From contig CAXHZN010000004.1 of NCBI GenBank assembly GCA_964022365.1, positions 62,001-126,000 of the forward strand: a DNA stretch of 64,000 nucleotides, in the 5' to 3' direction. The position numbers and the translations under genes are program-made. A model generated the notes under the pieces. That model worked only from the letters and a program-made list of their open reading frames with translations. It did no database searches and had not been told where the DNA came from. This stretch comes from CAJXJP01 sp964022365 (GTDB taxonomy: Bacteria; Patescibacteriota; Gracilibacteria; BD1-5; UBA6164). Positions 21,438 to 31,467 of this stretch are shown one piece after another. Position 1 is the stretch's first letter. The number at the start of each line of letters is the position of its first letter.

Positions 21438-22671
21438 TCATTCAAAGTTTATAGAAATAATATTTACTATCTATATTATCAATTTTACTTTGTAAATAAG
21501 ATATTTTTATTATTGATTCTGGATTTAATTCTTCAGTTTCTAAGATTGTATCTAAAATATATTTTAAAGATTTTATTTCTTTTTGAAATATTTTATAGTA
21601 GCTTTCTTGAAATCTACTCATTTTAAGTTTACTCTTTATCATCTTAAGTCTCTTTAGGAAAAATTCTAATTCTTTAGTATATTTAGAAGAAATATCTAAA
21701 TTATATAATTCCCTCTCTATTTCTTCAATTATATCAAAAGTAAATTTATACTCTCAGTAATTATCAAAGTATTCAAATTTATTTTGTATTTTTCCTCTTC
21801 TTTCCATTATTTTTCTTTCTTCTATTTCCCTAATTTTTCTTATCTCAGTTATAGTATTTTTAGTTATTTTAGAATCACTTAATTCTAAAAATCTTTCTGG
21901 AGTATAAATATGAAAATCTACATTAGCTTTTTCATACATTTCTTTTTTTAATTGAGGAAGTGGCATAATTCTTTTTCCATCTTTTTGAAGCCACCAATCT
22001 TCCTTTACATCTCATGATATAAAGACAATAGGTTTTTTTATTTTTTTGGCTTTATCAATAATTTGATACCATAATATTAAATCTCAATACTTTTTATCTT
22101 CACTCTTTTTTTTATCTTTATATCAAGGTGGGATATTATTAGCATATCTTTTTTCTCCTTCTTTAATAATTTGCATTAATCTGTCTTCGTCATAACTTTC
22201 ACCTATATTTTTATCAAACATATTATTAATTGATTCCAGTACATCATCATGCTCTAACCATTTTGGATGCATTTTTTTTCCTTTTTTAACTTCATTTTCA
22301 GCTTTTTGTAATCAAGTTTTAATTTTATTACTTATTTCCTCTATATCTAAAAAAGGATGATCTTTGAAATTATTTTTTATCTCACATTTAGCATTTTCTA
22401 AAATCTCTAAAATTTTATCATAAGATTTTTCATTTTCTGATATAACACTAATTCTATTTTCATAAAATTCATATCATACTTGATATGGAATCCATAATTG
22501 TTTTTGGTTTTTTAATTTTTTTAATACATCAAAATAAATATCTACAGTTTTTCTACTATACCTATACATATTTAATAAAGTATTCGTATCAAATACAAAT
22601 AAACAATTCTTCCATAATTCTTCAAAATCAGTTTTTGTAAATTGATGATATTCTCTAAATCTATTCTTCAT
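21430..22671 (-). CDS. PIN-like (PIN_8/DUF4935 type) putative nuclease
   Basis: The 413-residue protein begins with a PIN-like domain: ELWKNCLFVFDTNTLLNMYRYS near 17-40 (the DTN carries the metal-binding Asp), LWIPYQVGYEFYENR near 60-75 and PIVFISGDVKEDWWL near 205-220 (further acidic residues). The C-terminal 170 residues are helical and Glu/Lys-rich (EIRKIREIEERKIMERRGK). PIN_8-type proteins are predicted metal-dependent RNases or DNases and are often found in defence islands. The gene lies 11 bases after the Dam-type methyltransferase and overlaps the next gene, so it belongs to the restriction operon. A defence or abortive-infection role is inferred from context. Confidence 0.82.
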
Positions 22672-22682
22672 AATTTAAAATA

Positions 22683-23639
22683 TTAATAATTCATCACCAC
22701 AATTTCCTCAACTGCCCCTCTTCAATCCCCTTTCGAGTTAATATTCCTCTTTGCTTTGACGATTTCAAATCTATATCATGCAAAGATTTCTCTGATAAAT
22801 GGAGTATTGTGGTTTGATAACATTAGGTTAACTCACTTTTTATCGAGTGCTACGAATACATCTCTGAGTTTTTCTTGCATATCACGACCGAAACCACTTT
22901 CGTTGTAACTGGTGAAGTTAGCACTTTCCGTTAAAACGTCATATGGTGGGTCAAAATATACGAAATCTCATGATTCTGCTTTTTGTAAAACGGCTTCAAA
23001 ACTTTGAAGTTTTATTTCAGCTTTTGTTTTATTTAAAAGTGCAGAAGCATTGAGAATAGTTTCTCTTTGAACGATATCTGGATTTGAGTACTTCCCAAAT
23101 GGAACGTTGTATTCTCATTTTGAATTTACTCTGTACATTCCATTAAAACAAGTTCTATTGAGATATACAAATCTCATTGCTCTTTGGATATCGCTATATT
23201 TAGCTTGCCAATTTTCCTGTCTATCCCATAAACGTATTTCTAAAAATCTGTCTTTTGAAACAATTTCTTGCTCTAAAAGTTTGATAAGATCTTTTGGTTT
23301 ATTTTTAATAACTTGATACAAATTAATTAATTCTTCATTTACATCTGATAAAAAGCTCTTTTTTCTTTGAATATTGAAAAATACTGCTCAACCTCATAAA
23401 AAGGGTTCAAAATAATTATTGAATTGTTTTGGGTACAAAGATTCAAATTGTTTTATTAATTGTCTTTTTCATCCTACCCATTTCACAAAAGGTTTTGCTT
23501 TAATAATATCAATATTTTCTTCAATAAACTTTTCTGCTGAAGTTTCATCATGAAAAAATCATCATGTAAACCATGATTTTAATATTTGAATACTTACAGA
23601 ATATTTATTTGCTAAATTTGCTAATACCAATTGAGACAT
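22683..23639 (-). CDS. Dam-type DNA adenine methyltransferase (GATC, DpnM-like)
   Basis: The 318-residue protein is an alpha-class N6-adenine methyltransferase. It shows PFVKWVGGKRQLIKQF near 55-70 (motif I region), YFEPFLGGGAVFFNIQ near 85-100, VYFDPPYDVL near 220 (motif IV) and a C-terminal RNINSKGDGRGAVEEIVVMNY, diagnostic of Dam/DpnM. Many loop glycines are TGA. Before the catalytic domain there are about 52 residues (VLANLANKYSVSIQILKSWF) that look like a small helix-turn-helix. As first gene of the operon it is expressed with R.DpnII and protects GATC sites. Its helix-turn-helix could let it regulate the operon (inference). Confidence 0.93.
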
Positions 23640-23857
23640 TTAATTAATTTTTAATAATATTGTAATTAAAAACTCAAAAAAAAATCTTATCACATTTCAA
23701 AATAAAAGGTGACTAAGAATTGATTTTATAAGTTATGTTTAGTTTTGTTGTTTTGTTATTCAATTTTTTATTTTAAGAAATAAAAAATTTATGAGTAAAT
23801 AAAAATATTTACTTTTATTTACTCATCTAATATATTGATTATCTCTGGATCTACAAA

Positions 23858-24262
23858 TTATTTATTTCCTTCTGACATATTTAGCGAGTTTATAAATGTT
23901 TTTAATATATTATTTGGGATAATTTGAGTGTGTTGTTTTGTGAATTTTATGTAAATAATTCAATTATAAACTTTTATTTCATCATATAATTTCAAATTTA
24001 TTTGATTGTTTTTATAAGTATACAACTCTAATTTTGATAATTGTTTTTTAAAATCATACTGATTATTAAATCAAATATGTAAAGATTCCAAACATTCTTT
24101 CAAAGTAACTATCACATCATAATTTCAATCTATATCAAAATATTTTTCACTTTGATACAGAGCGATAAACAAGATATTACTTTTCATCATCTTAACACTA
24201 CAATTATTTAAAAAAGGATAGTCATTTGGTAAAAGGAAGTCTAATTTTTCAATTTCAATCAT
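23858..24262 (-). CDS. Hypothetical protein, about 134 aa
   Basis: Not recognised. The frame is open through three TGA codons and ends with TAA. The protein is helical and Asn/Lys/Leu-rich (YDFKKQLSKLELYTYKNNQ), without an obvious signal or domain. I chose the ATG at 24262; a TTG at 24316 in the same frame would add 18 hydrophobic residues. It lies between tmRNA and the restriction operon and shares strand with both, but no overlap or coupling is visible. Confidence 0.5.
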
Positions 24263-24382
24263 TACAAGAAATATTAATAATAAAGTATTTAAAATATTAC
24301 TTGTATTATTAACCAAATAAATTTATTTTTAAAAGTCATACTATTTTTGATGTTACTTTATTTTTTTATAATTCCAATCAAC

Positions 24383-24413
24383 AAAAAAAAGCAGGTTTGA
24401 ACACCTACTTTTT
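24383..24413 (-). terminator. Intrinsic terminator after tmRNA
   Basis: The stem AAGTAGGTGT / ACACCTACTT-like on the minus strand (with one G-T style mismatch) ends in eight Ts, about 60 bases past the 3' CCA of tmRNA. Confidence 0.75.
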
Positions 24414-24471
24414 CCCTTATCTATCAAGCTTTCGAAGTATCGAAAGTGTCTAAAAATCATTTGGTGGAGCT

Positions 24472-24929
24472 AATGGGATTTGAACCCATGTCTTAAGAGG
24501 CCAGTCAAATACTTCTACTATCATAGTTTATTTTGATATTTATATACATAGAGAACAAACAAAAAGTGTATATAAAGATTATATTTATAGGTACTTGTAG
24601 GTACAAAACAAAATCATACTCGATCCTACAAGATGGGAATTTAATAATTTTTAGAAACTTCTCTCATTAAAATTTTCTAAAAATGTGTAGCAGACAAATG
24701 TCATCATCCCTTGGGAAGGCTACGTCTCTAAAACTCTCTTTTGTGGAGCGAGACTACTTACGCAGCGTATGCGTAAGATGGAGTTAAAGCTTTTTTGAAA
24801 GAAGCTAGACCTCCTGCAATTCTTTTATTTGCATTTATGTTTGTTTGTGATTGATTATGGAAGTCACAAACACCTCCCAGATAGCATATAAAACGGACAA
24901 TTCTCCTAATAGAAACCAAGATTAGCCCC
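24472..24929 (-). ncRNA. ssrA: Transfer-messenger RNA (tmRNA)
   Basis: The ends form a tRNA-like domain: the 5' GGGGCUA pairs with 3' UAGCUCC, followed by encoded ACCA, and a T arm reads GGGUUCAAAUCCC. Between them is a messenger part at 24832-24758 (minus) that starts with GCA and ends with TAA. It codes for a 24-residue tag that begins ANKRIAGGLASF and ends KALTPSYAYAA. The end YAA fits the Ala-Ala terminus recognised by ClpXP-type proteases. The length of 458 nt is somewhat above the typical 350-400 because of long pseudoknot-like inserts. The RNA rescues ribosomes stalled on broken mRNAs. The tag uses GGA and GGT for glycine and stops at TAA, avoiding the reassigned TGA. Confidence 0.95.
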
Positions 24930-25072
24930 AGTAGCAATAATATATAGTTTTTTTACTGAAAGTAAAGAATTTTTAGCATATATTTCTAAAATAATTTTTT
25001 TGATTTTAAACTTGATATAAAATATTTTTCTGCTATATTTATAAGTAGCCTTTTTTTCTAACTAAATGATAT

Positions 25073-25960
25073 ATGTATTGAGAATTATCCCACAAGTTTT
25101 CAGATATTTGTAGCACTCTTGAAGAGTCACAAAAGCAAAAATTACAACGTGCATATGATTTTGCATATCAAGCACATTTAGGGCAGAAAAGAAAATCCGG
25201 TGAAGATTACTTTATTCACCCATTAGCTGTAGCAATAGATTTATACCATAAATTTGGAAACCTTGATTTAGTTGCAGCATGATTATTACACGATACAGTC
25301 GAAGATAATGAAAGTATCGAAATCGACGAAATCTATGAAAAGTTTTGAGATGAAGTTGGATTTATGGTTGACGCGGTTACAAAAAATACTAAGCAACTTC
25401 ATAAATCAGATATAGTATTTGAAAGAAAAATAGATAAATTTTTATATGGTGGGACAAAAGATATAAAAGTTTTTTTACTCAAACTTGCCGATAGAGATGA
25501 CAACCTCAAAACAATCAACAATCTCAAAGATAATAAACAAGTGAGAATGGCTTTTGAAACTCAAGCTATATTTTCACCACTAGAAATGGTTATCGATTAT
25601 AAAAATATTAATTCAATTCAAAAGGCTCATGATAATTTGTGTACACATTGTAAAAAATTAGATATTTGCGAATATAAAAAACTCAAAGATTATCTTATCA
25701 GTGTAACATTTAGTAACTTTTCAAATGAATGTTTTGATAGCGTCTATCAAAACACTGCAAATGTAACTTGGAAAATAAACAATCGTGAAGTTTTAGATGA
25801 ACTGTTAAAAACACCAAATATAAATGACAAAATTGAAACCCTTTCGATAGAATCCTGAGAACATGATTATTTTGCCTTTATGTTTCGTTTTAAAAAATGA
25901 CAAGTTATGAACAACGAAATCAAACTCGAAATCTGAGATACTTATTCATTTAGTTTATAA
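25073..25960 (+). CDS. SpoT-like HD-domain (p)ppGpp hydrolase
   Basis: The 295-residue protein has the HD domain of Rel/SpoT hydrolases: RKSGEDYFIHPLAVAIDLY near 43-60, the metal-binding pair in AAGLLHDTVEDNE near 75-87 and LLKLADRDDNLKTI near 142-155. No synthetase domain follows. Instead there is a roughly 110-residue C-terminus with a cluster of cysteines (CTHCKKLDICEYKK near 200-213) that could bind metal. It is probably a small alarmone hydrolase or a related nucleotide pyrophosphohydrolase, distinct from the full-length Rel elsewhere in the window. The downstream EgtD-like gene begins 11 bases after its stop, so they are co-transcribed. Confidence 0.8.
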
Positions 25961-25971
25961 ATCACCCAATT

Positions 25972-26877
25972 ATGACTCAAATTTACAATACCATTTCTGA
26001 CCCAATGTATCAAAAACAATTGATTAATTGATATGAAAATGAAGAAATTGATCAATGGTTATTATATCTTGGAGAAGGTTGATGATCAACATATTATAGT
26101 TCTATGAGTAATACATATGGTGAATCTGATGAAGAGTTAAATAATAAAGATTTTTTAGAATTCTCTAAGAAAAGTTTTAAAAAAGATGAAAAAACTGTCT
26201 TTATTAGTTTAGGTTGCTGAAATTCGGAAAGTGAAAAATACATTATGAATAACTTATGAGAAAGTTATGATATTGACTATATTTGAGTAGATACCTCACC
26301 AGAAATGATAAATATGTCAGTAGAAAATCTCAAAGATATTAAAAATAATACTAAATTCCTCAGAGCAGATTTTGGATCAGATGAATTTAAAAACGAAATA
26401 AATAATTTATGTAAAAACTATGATAGAAAAATATTTGCATTTTTTGGTGGAACATTTGGAAATATTAAATATACAAAAATCATAAATATTTTATATAATA
26501 TTTTAGATGAAAATGATAAGATTTGGATAGATATTTGAATAAGAAAAGGTACAAAAATAGAAGATGACTTAGCTCTTTTTGAAAGATATAAAACCTATTT
26601 AACTGATCCAGAAGAAAAAAAATTCTTACTTAACAAAATTATAAATGATGGTATAAAAGAAGAAGATGGTGAAATTATTTTAGAATCTACTGAACACCCA
26701 GAAAGTAAAGCACTTCAATTTAGTTTTTATTTTAAATTTAACAAAAAAATAAATATTAATATTAAAAATTATAACATAGTGTTTTTACCAGGTTATAGTA
26801 TAAAACTTATTCAAATTTATAGATTTTGAGTTGAATGATTTGTAAAATTACTCGAAGGTCATAATTTCAAACATTAA
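25972..26877 (+). CDS. EgtD-like SAM-dependent methyltransferase
   Basis: The 301-residue protein resembles the Methyltransf_33 group (histidine-specific methyltransferase EgtD). The SAM loop is VFISLGCGNSESEKY near 75-90, followed by YIGVDTSPEMINMSV near 102-116, then FAFFGGTFGNIKY near 160 (the family's slGNf position). Several glycines, including one in LGCGNSE, are TGA. The N-terminal aromatic-rich domain of EgtD that binds histidine is short here, so the substrate may differ. It is co-transcribed with the HD hydrolase and followed by a strong terminator. Confidence 0.7.
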
Positions 26878-26933
26878 GAAAAACAAACAAAATGATTTGA
26901 TGGGCAATTTCTTTTTGAAAGAAATTAAAACAC

Positions 26934-26971
26934 AAAAAAAATATTTTCTCAACTGAGAAAATATTTTTTTT
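26934..26971. terminator. Bidirectional intrinsic terminator
   Basis: A long stem AAATATTTTCTC / GAGAAAATATTT with A and T tails separates the convergent EgtD-like and DoxX genes. Confidence 0.9.
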
Positions 26972-26978
26972 ATTGAAA

Positions 26979-27416
26979 TTATTTTAAAAACCATTTTTTC
27001 CAAACATTATCAGCTGACCAAGCTCATCATCATCTCACGATTAAAGCTAGAGACATAGCAATAGCTAAGAAATGAAGTTCAAAATCAAACCAACCATTTT
27101 TAAAATGTACTAAAGCAACAGCTCAGATTAAAATACATAAAATCCAAAATGCTGCAAATCTCACTTTATGACCAAATACTAAAGCAATTGGAGCAACGAC
27201 CTCTCACAAAATAACCAGAAAAGCGAGAAATACTGGTACCCCAAGACTTTGTGTAAACCATGACATTGTTGCGTCATATCCATCTCACCCAAACCAACCA
27301 AACATTTTTTGAGTTCCATGTACAAACACAAATATTGCTAATGCCCATCTAACTATCAACATACCATAATCTTTGCTGTTAGTATCAAGCATTTTATATA
27401 CACATTTTCCAAACAT
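26979..27416 (-). CDS. DoxX family membrane protein
   Basis: The 145-residue protein has four transmembrane helices and DoxX family features: YGMLIVRWALAIFVFVHGTQKMFGWFGG near the N-terminus, LGEVVAPIALVFG in the middle and a C-terminal LIVRGGGAWSAD. Several glycines are TGA. The family is associated with redox or thiol stress, but its chemistry is not established. I used the ATG at 27416; an internal ATG eight codons later (MLDTNSKDYG) is a possible start. It is the last of three genes (UvrB, pilin-like, DoxX) on the same strand. Confidence 0.88.
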
Positions 27417-27486
27417 AATAAAAAAATTAGAAAAATATAATATCTTTATAATAACTATTCTATCTTAAAATGAACTTAAATAATTC

Positions 27487-29097
27487 TTAATACGCTTCCA
27501 ACTCTAAATTATCAAATTGTAAAATCATTCCAGAGTTTTGATGGTTATTAGCTGTATCATAAGCAGCATATGGATAATTTCCTAACATTAGTGGTTTTAC
27601 AAATACAGTTCATTTTCTAAATGTACTTGGTGAAGCTCAATATTGTGAAATTCATTGTACCGTTCAACTATATTTTGTCCATGTATTTGGAACTATTAAA
27701 TTAGATGCTGCTCTATAATTATATTGACCTCCACTTTGGTGCATACGTATTTTTGTACCAGCTTCGTATGTATGAATCATAGTTCATCCAAATGTTATAG
27801 TACATGTATCTCAATTATTCACAATACTACGCATACTATGTCATTGTGTTTTTTTTGTATTTGTATATCAACCATTATATGGATTTACATTTCTATTTGG
27901 TAAATCATTATATTCTCCAGAATCATCGATATCAAATGCAACTACTCAATGAGATATAAAAGATGGATGATTTCACCATGTATCACACATTGTACCTCAT
28001 GTATTTTCAAATGTAATAGTTTTATCTCATGGATTCACATCTTGTGTTAATACAGTTTGAGTTCATCAAATTACATTTACATGCTTATTTTCAATACGTA
28101 TAAAATCTTTATCATATTCTATAAATCAATAATATAAAACACTTTTATGTTCTCAAACCGATCTAAACATTCATGATATTTTGTAACTTTTTTCTGGGTT
28201 AACATAGGTAAGATTATTTGATGGTACATTATGGTATTGTGAATATTCCATTCAGTAGTTTCCTTCATATGCTGCTTCTGATTTTTTATGTGAATTATCC
28301 CAGACTGTTCCTGTAGAGTCTTCAAAATCTCAATCTACTAAATAATCATAAAAGGTTCTAGTTGGATATTTCCTATGACAGTACACTTGGATTTCTGTTC
28401 ACTTTGGATTTATCATATATGTACCACTTGGTTTACTTGAATCTTCAAATATTCTCGCACAGTCATAGTTTGGATTCACTTGGTAGAGAGATTCTCAACT
28501 TCATTCAACTTTTGTAGTTTCATCAATATATGCTAAATATGTTTCGGTTGTATTCAGTATATCAACACTTGATGTATCTGTAGCGTTCACTGGTATTCCA
28601 TCTGCACTAAGAATAACTCATAATTTATCTCATTGTGTTATAAAATATGGGTTTTGTTTTGCTAAAACTTTCACACTATTAAAAAGACTCACTTCCGGAG
28701 AAAGTTCTTGAAACATACCTATTTGATATCTTTGTTTATCTATTGATAATACATAAATTGGTAAATATCATGTTATTGGATCTTCTAATTCTCAAAATAC
28801 TCAGATATTATTTGCTATTTTTTTATCCATAAATCATTGTGTTGATATTGGAGTGCTATTAACTTCTATTTGAGTCGTAGGTCCTGCTGGATCCGGAAAT
28901 GGTTCATTTTTAAATTTTAATAATGAAAGTCATTTATCTATAGAGGCTAAATTTGTCATTCTAACAGCATCTCTTGAACTGGCTGAATATCATTGAAATG
29001 ATATAAATGCTACTGTTGATAAAACTGCTAAAATCGTGATTACAACTATTAATTCTACAAGTGTGAATGCTTGAAATTTATTTTGCTTTTTATACAT
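27487..29097 (-). CDS. Large pilin-like surface protein with partial fibrinogen-like motif
   Basis: The 536-residue protein starts with a pilin signature (FQAFTLVELIVVITILAVLSTVAFISF). Its next 30 residues (GYSASSRDAVRMTNLASID) clearly match the two pilin copies at 6.9-9.6 kb. A fibrinogen-like motif appears near 245-265 (GTYMINPKG.., then VYCHRKYPTRTF) but lacks GGGWT. The C-terminal 270 residues are beta-rich with many Gly, Thr and Tyr (GTQTVLTQDVNPGDKTITFENTGG), like a carbohydrate-binding or jelly-roll module. It is probably a surface adhesin anchored through a pseudopilin helix. It sits between UvrB and DoxX. Confidence 0.75.
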
Positions 29098-29181
29098 AAA
29101 ATTTTTATAGAAATATAACTTACTTTATTATACAGAAAAAAAAAGCTATGCAAATTAATGTACTTGCATAGTCTTGATATA

Positions 29182-31341
29182 TTATAATTTTCTTTTTCAT
29201 TTCTTTAATTCCAAAATTTGATCTCTTATTTCAGCTGCTTTTTCATATTCCATATTTGCTGAAGCAATATCCATTTCCAGTTCTAATTTTGATAGTTCTT
29301 TTTCTACTGATTTTTTATCTAAAATAGCATAATCTTTATTTTTTGTATTGATTCACATATCTTTGATTTTTGAAAAAACCGTTGTTGCTTGCATCCCTGT
29401 TTTTTCGTTATGTGCTTTTTGTAAATTTCTTCTATAATACGTTAATCAAATTGCTTTTTTCATAGCTTGAGAAATCATCAAACCATTGGTATTACAGAAT
29501 TTTGCTTTATCAACACGAAACATTCCTGGTTCTTCTTCATCTAATACTCTATTTTGTTCAGCTGATTTTAAAATTGCACCATCTTGAGCTGAATATTCAA
29601 AATTTTTGAGTTGTTGTACATACATAAATACTTTTCATTTTGCATTTCTCGCAGCTCTCCCAATAATTTGAATAAGTGCCGATTCACTACGCAAAAATCC
29701 TTGTTTATCAGCATCTAAAATAGCAATTCTAGAAACTTCTGGCAGATCAAGTCATTCTCTAAGAAGATTTACTCAAACAATTACATCAATCACTCACATT
29801 CTCAAATCTTTTAGAATATCGAGTCTTTCAAGTGTATCAACTTCACTATGAAGATATTTTACTTTTACTCCATTTTCAACTAAATAATCTGTAAGTTCTT
29901 CACTCGAACGTTTTGTTACGGTAGTTATTAACATTCTTTCTCATAATTCTACAACCTGAGAAATATGTTTCATAATATCATCCACCATAAAATCCATAGG
30001 TTTGAGTTCAATTTCTGGATCAAGTAAACCTGTCGGACGAATAAGCTGAGGAATAACTCTTTTATTTTCATTTGGAATCCATTTTTCACCATGAGTTGGA
30101 TCAAAGTCAAAAAACTCTTGCGGATCATCACAACTTTTTTCTATTTCATACGCGCTCGGAGTTGCTGAAACAGCAATCATTTGAGACATTTTTCATTCAA
30201 ATTCACTAAATTGTAATGGTCTATTTTCCATCGCACTAGGAAGTCTAAAACCATTTTCAACAAGATTTGTTTTCCTAGCTCTATCCCCTGCATACATTCC
30301 TCAAATTTGAGAAAATGTCATATGTGATTCATCAACCATACATAAAAAATCATCTCCAAAGTAATCAATCAAAGTAGCTGGAGATTCTCACTGCGATCTC
30401 CCATCTAAATATGCTGAATAATTTTCTATCCCATTTACATACCCTACTTCTTGCATCATTTCTAGATCGTATTCGACTTTTGCTTTAAGTCTTTCGTATT
30501 TTAAAACATCTCAATTTTCTTTAAAAAATGCTAATCTTTCATCGAGATCTTTTTTTATTTTTGGTACTATTTCTAATATTCTATCTTTTGTTGTAACAGT
30601 ATGTTTCGCAGGAAAAATAGTTGTGTGTTGTAAATATTCATAAATTTCTCCTGTGAGATAATTTCTACTGGTGATTTGAGTGACTTCGTCTCACCAAAAT
30701 TCTATAGAAACAACTGTCTCACTACTGGCTGGAAATATTTCGAGTAAATCTCACATGACTTGAAAATTTCATGGTTTAAAATCTGCTCCACTACGAGAAT
30801 ATTGAATAGAAACCAATCTATTAAGTAAATCTTCCATCACATATTCTTGACCAACTTTTATATCAAAAACTTGTTCTAAATACATAGAAATATCTCAAAT
30901 ACCATATATACAAGAAACCGAAGCCACAATAATTACATCTTTTCTTGTCAGTAAATCTTGAGTTGCAGCATGACGGAGTCTATCAATTTCTTCATTAATA
31001 GTAGATTCTTTTTCTATATACGTATCGGTTTTTGCGACATATGCTTCTGGTTGATAATAATCATAATAACTCACAAAATAATGCACCGAATTATTTGGAA
31101 AAAATTCTTTAAATTCGTTTGCCAATTGTGCAGCAAGGGTTTTGTTATGTGCAATAATCAAAGTTGGTTTATTTACATCTTTGATGATATTTGCCATCGT
31201 AAAAGTTTTCCCCGAACCGGTTACTCACCAAAGAGTTTGAAACTTTTCTTTATTTTTAAGATTTTTATTTATCTCCTTAATCGCTTCACCTTGGTCTCCA
31301 TCTGGAGAATATTTTGATACTAATTCAAATTTTTCAGACAT
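29182..31341 (-). CDS. uvrB: UvrABC excinuclease subunit B
   Basis: The 719-residue protein is UvrB, the helicase-like subunit that verifies DNA damage in nucleotide excision repair. It has LWGVTGSGKTFTMANII (Walker A near 38-48), the beta-hairpin YYDYYQPEAYV near 90, MVDESHMTF (DEAH-type motif II), VSATPSAYE, EGLDLPEVSRIAILDADKQGFLRS and IGRAARN. A C-terminal UVR motif (ANMEYEKAAEIRDQI) contacts UvrC. The length is slightly above the usual 660-680. The start ATG and MSEKFELVSKYSPDGDQGEAI fit the family. Confidence 0.98.
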
Positions 31342-31396
31342 GTATTTTTTTATATTTAATTATTTTTATTTTATTATTTTTTCTTTTTTATAACAA

Positions 31397-31436
31397 AAAA
31401 AAGAATTGAAAATAAATATTTTCCAATTCTTTTTAT
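31397..31436 (-). terminator. Intrinsic terminator after the amidase gene
   Basis: On the minus strand a stem AAGAATTGGAAAATA / TATTTTCAATTCTT ends in a T run, 30 bases past the amidase stop codon and upstream of uvrB. Confidence 0.8.
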
Positions 31437-31467
31437 TTTACCGTGAAATTATAAAAAATCAATCAAT

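Noticed and set aside
24472..24545. A tRNA-like 3' end that could be an isolated tRNA gene
   Set aside because: The matching 5' acceptor half lies 450 bases away with a tag frame between them, so it is the 3' part of tmRNA.
30958..31317. 119-codon + strand frame opposite uvrB
   Set aside because: It is antisense to conserved UvrB helicase motifs and is a shadow of them.
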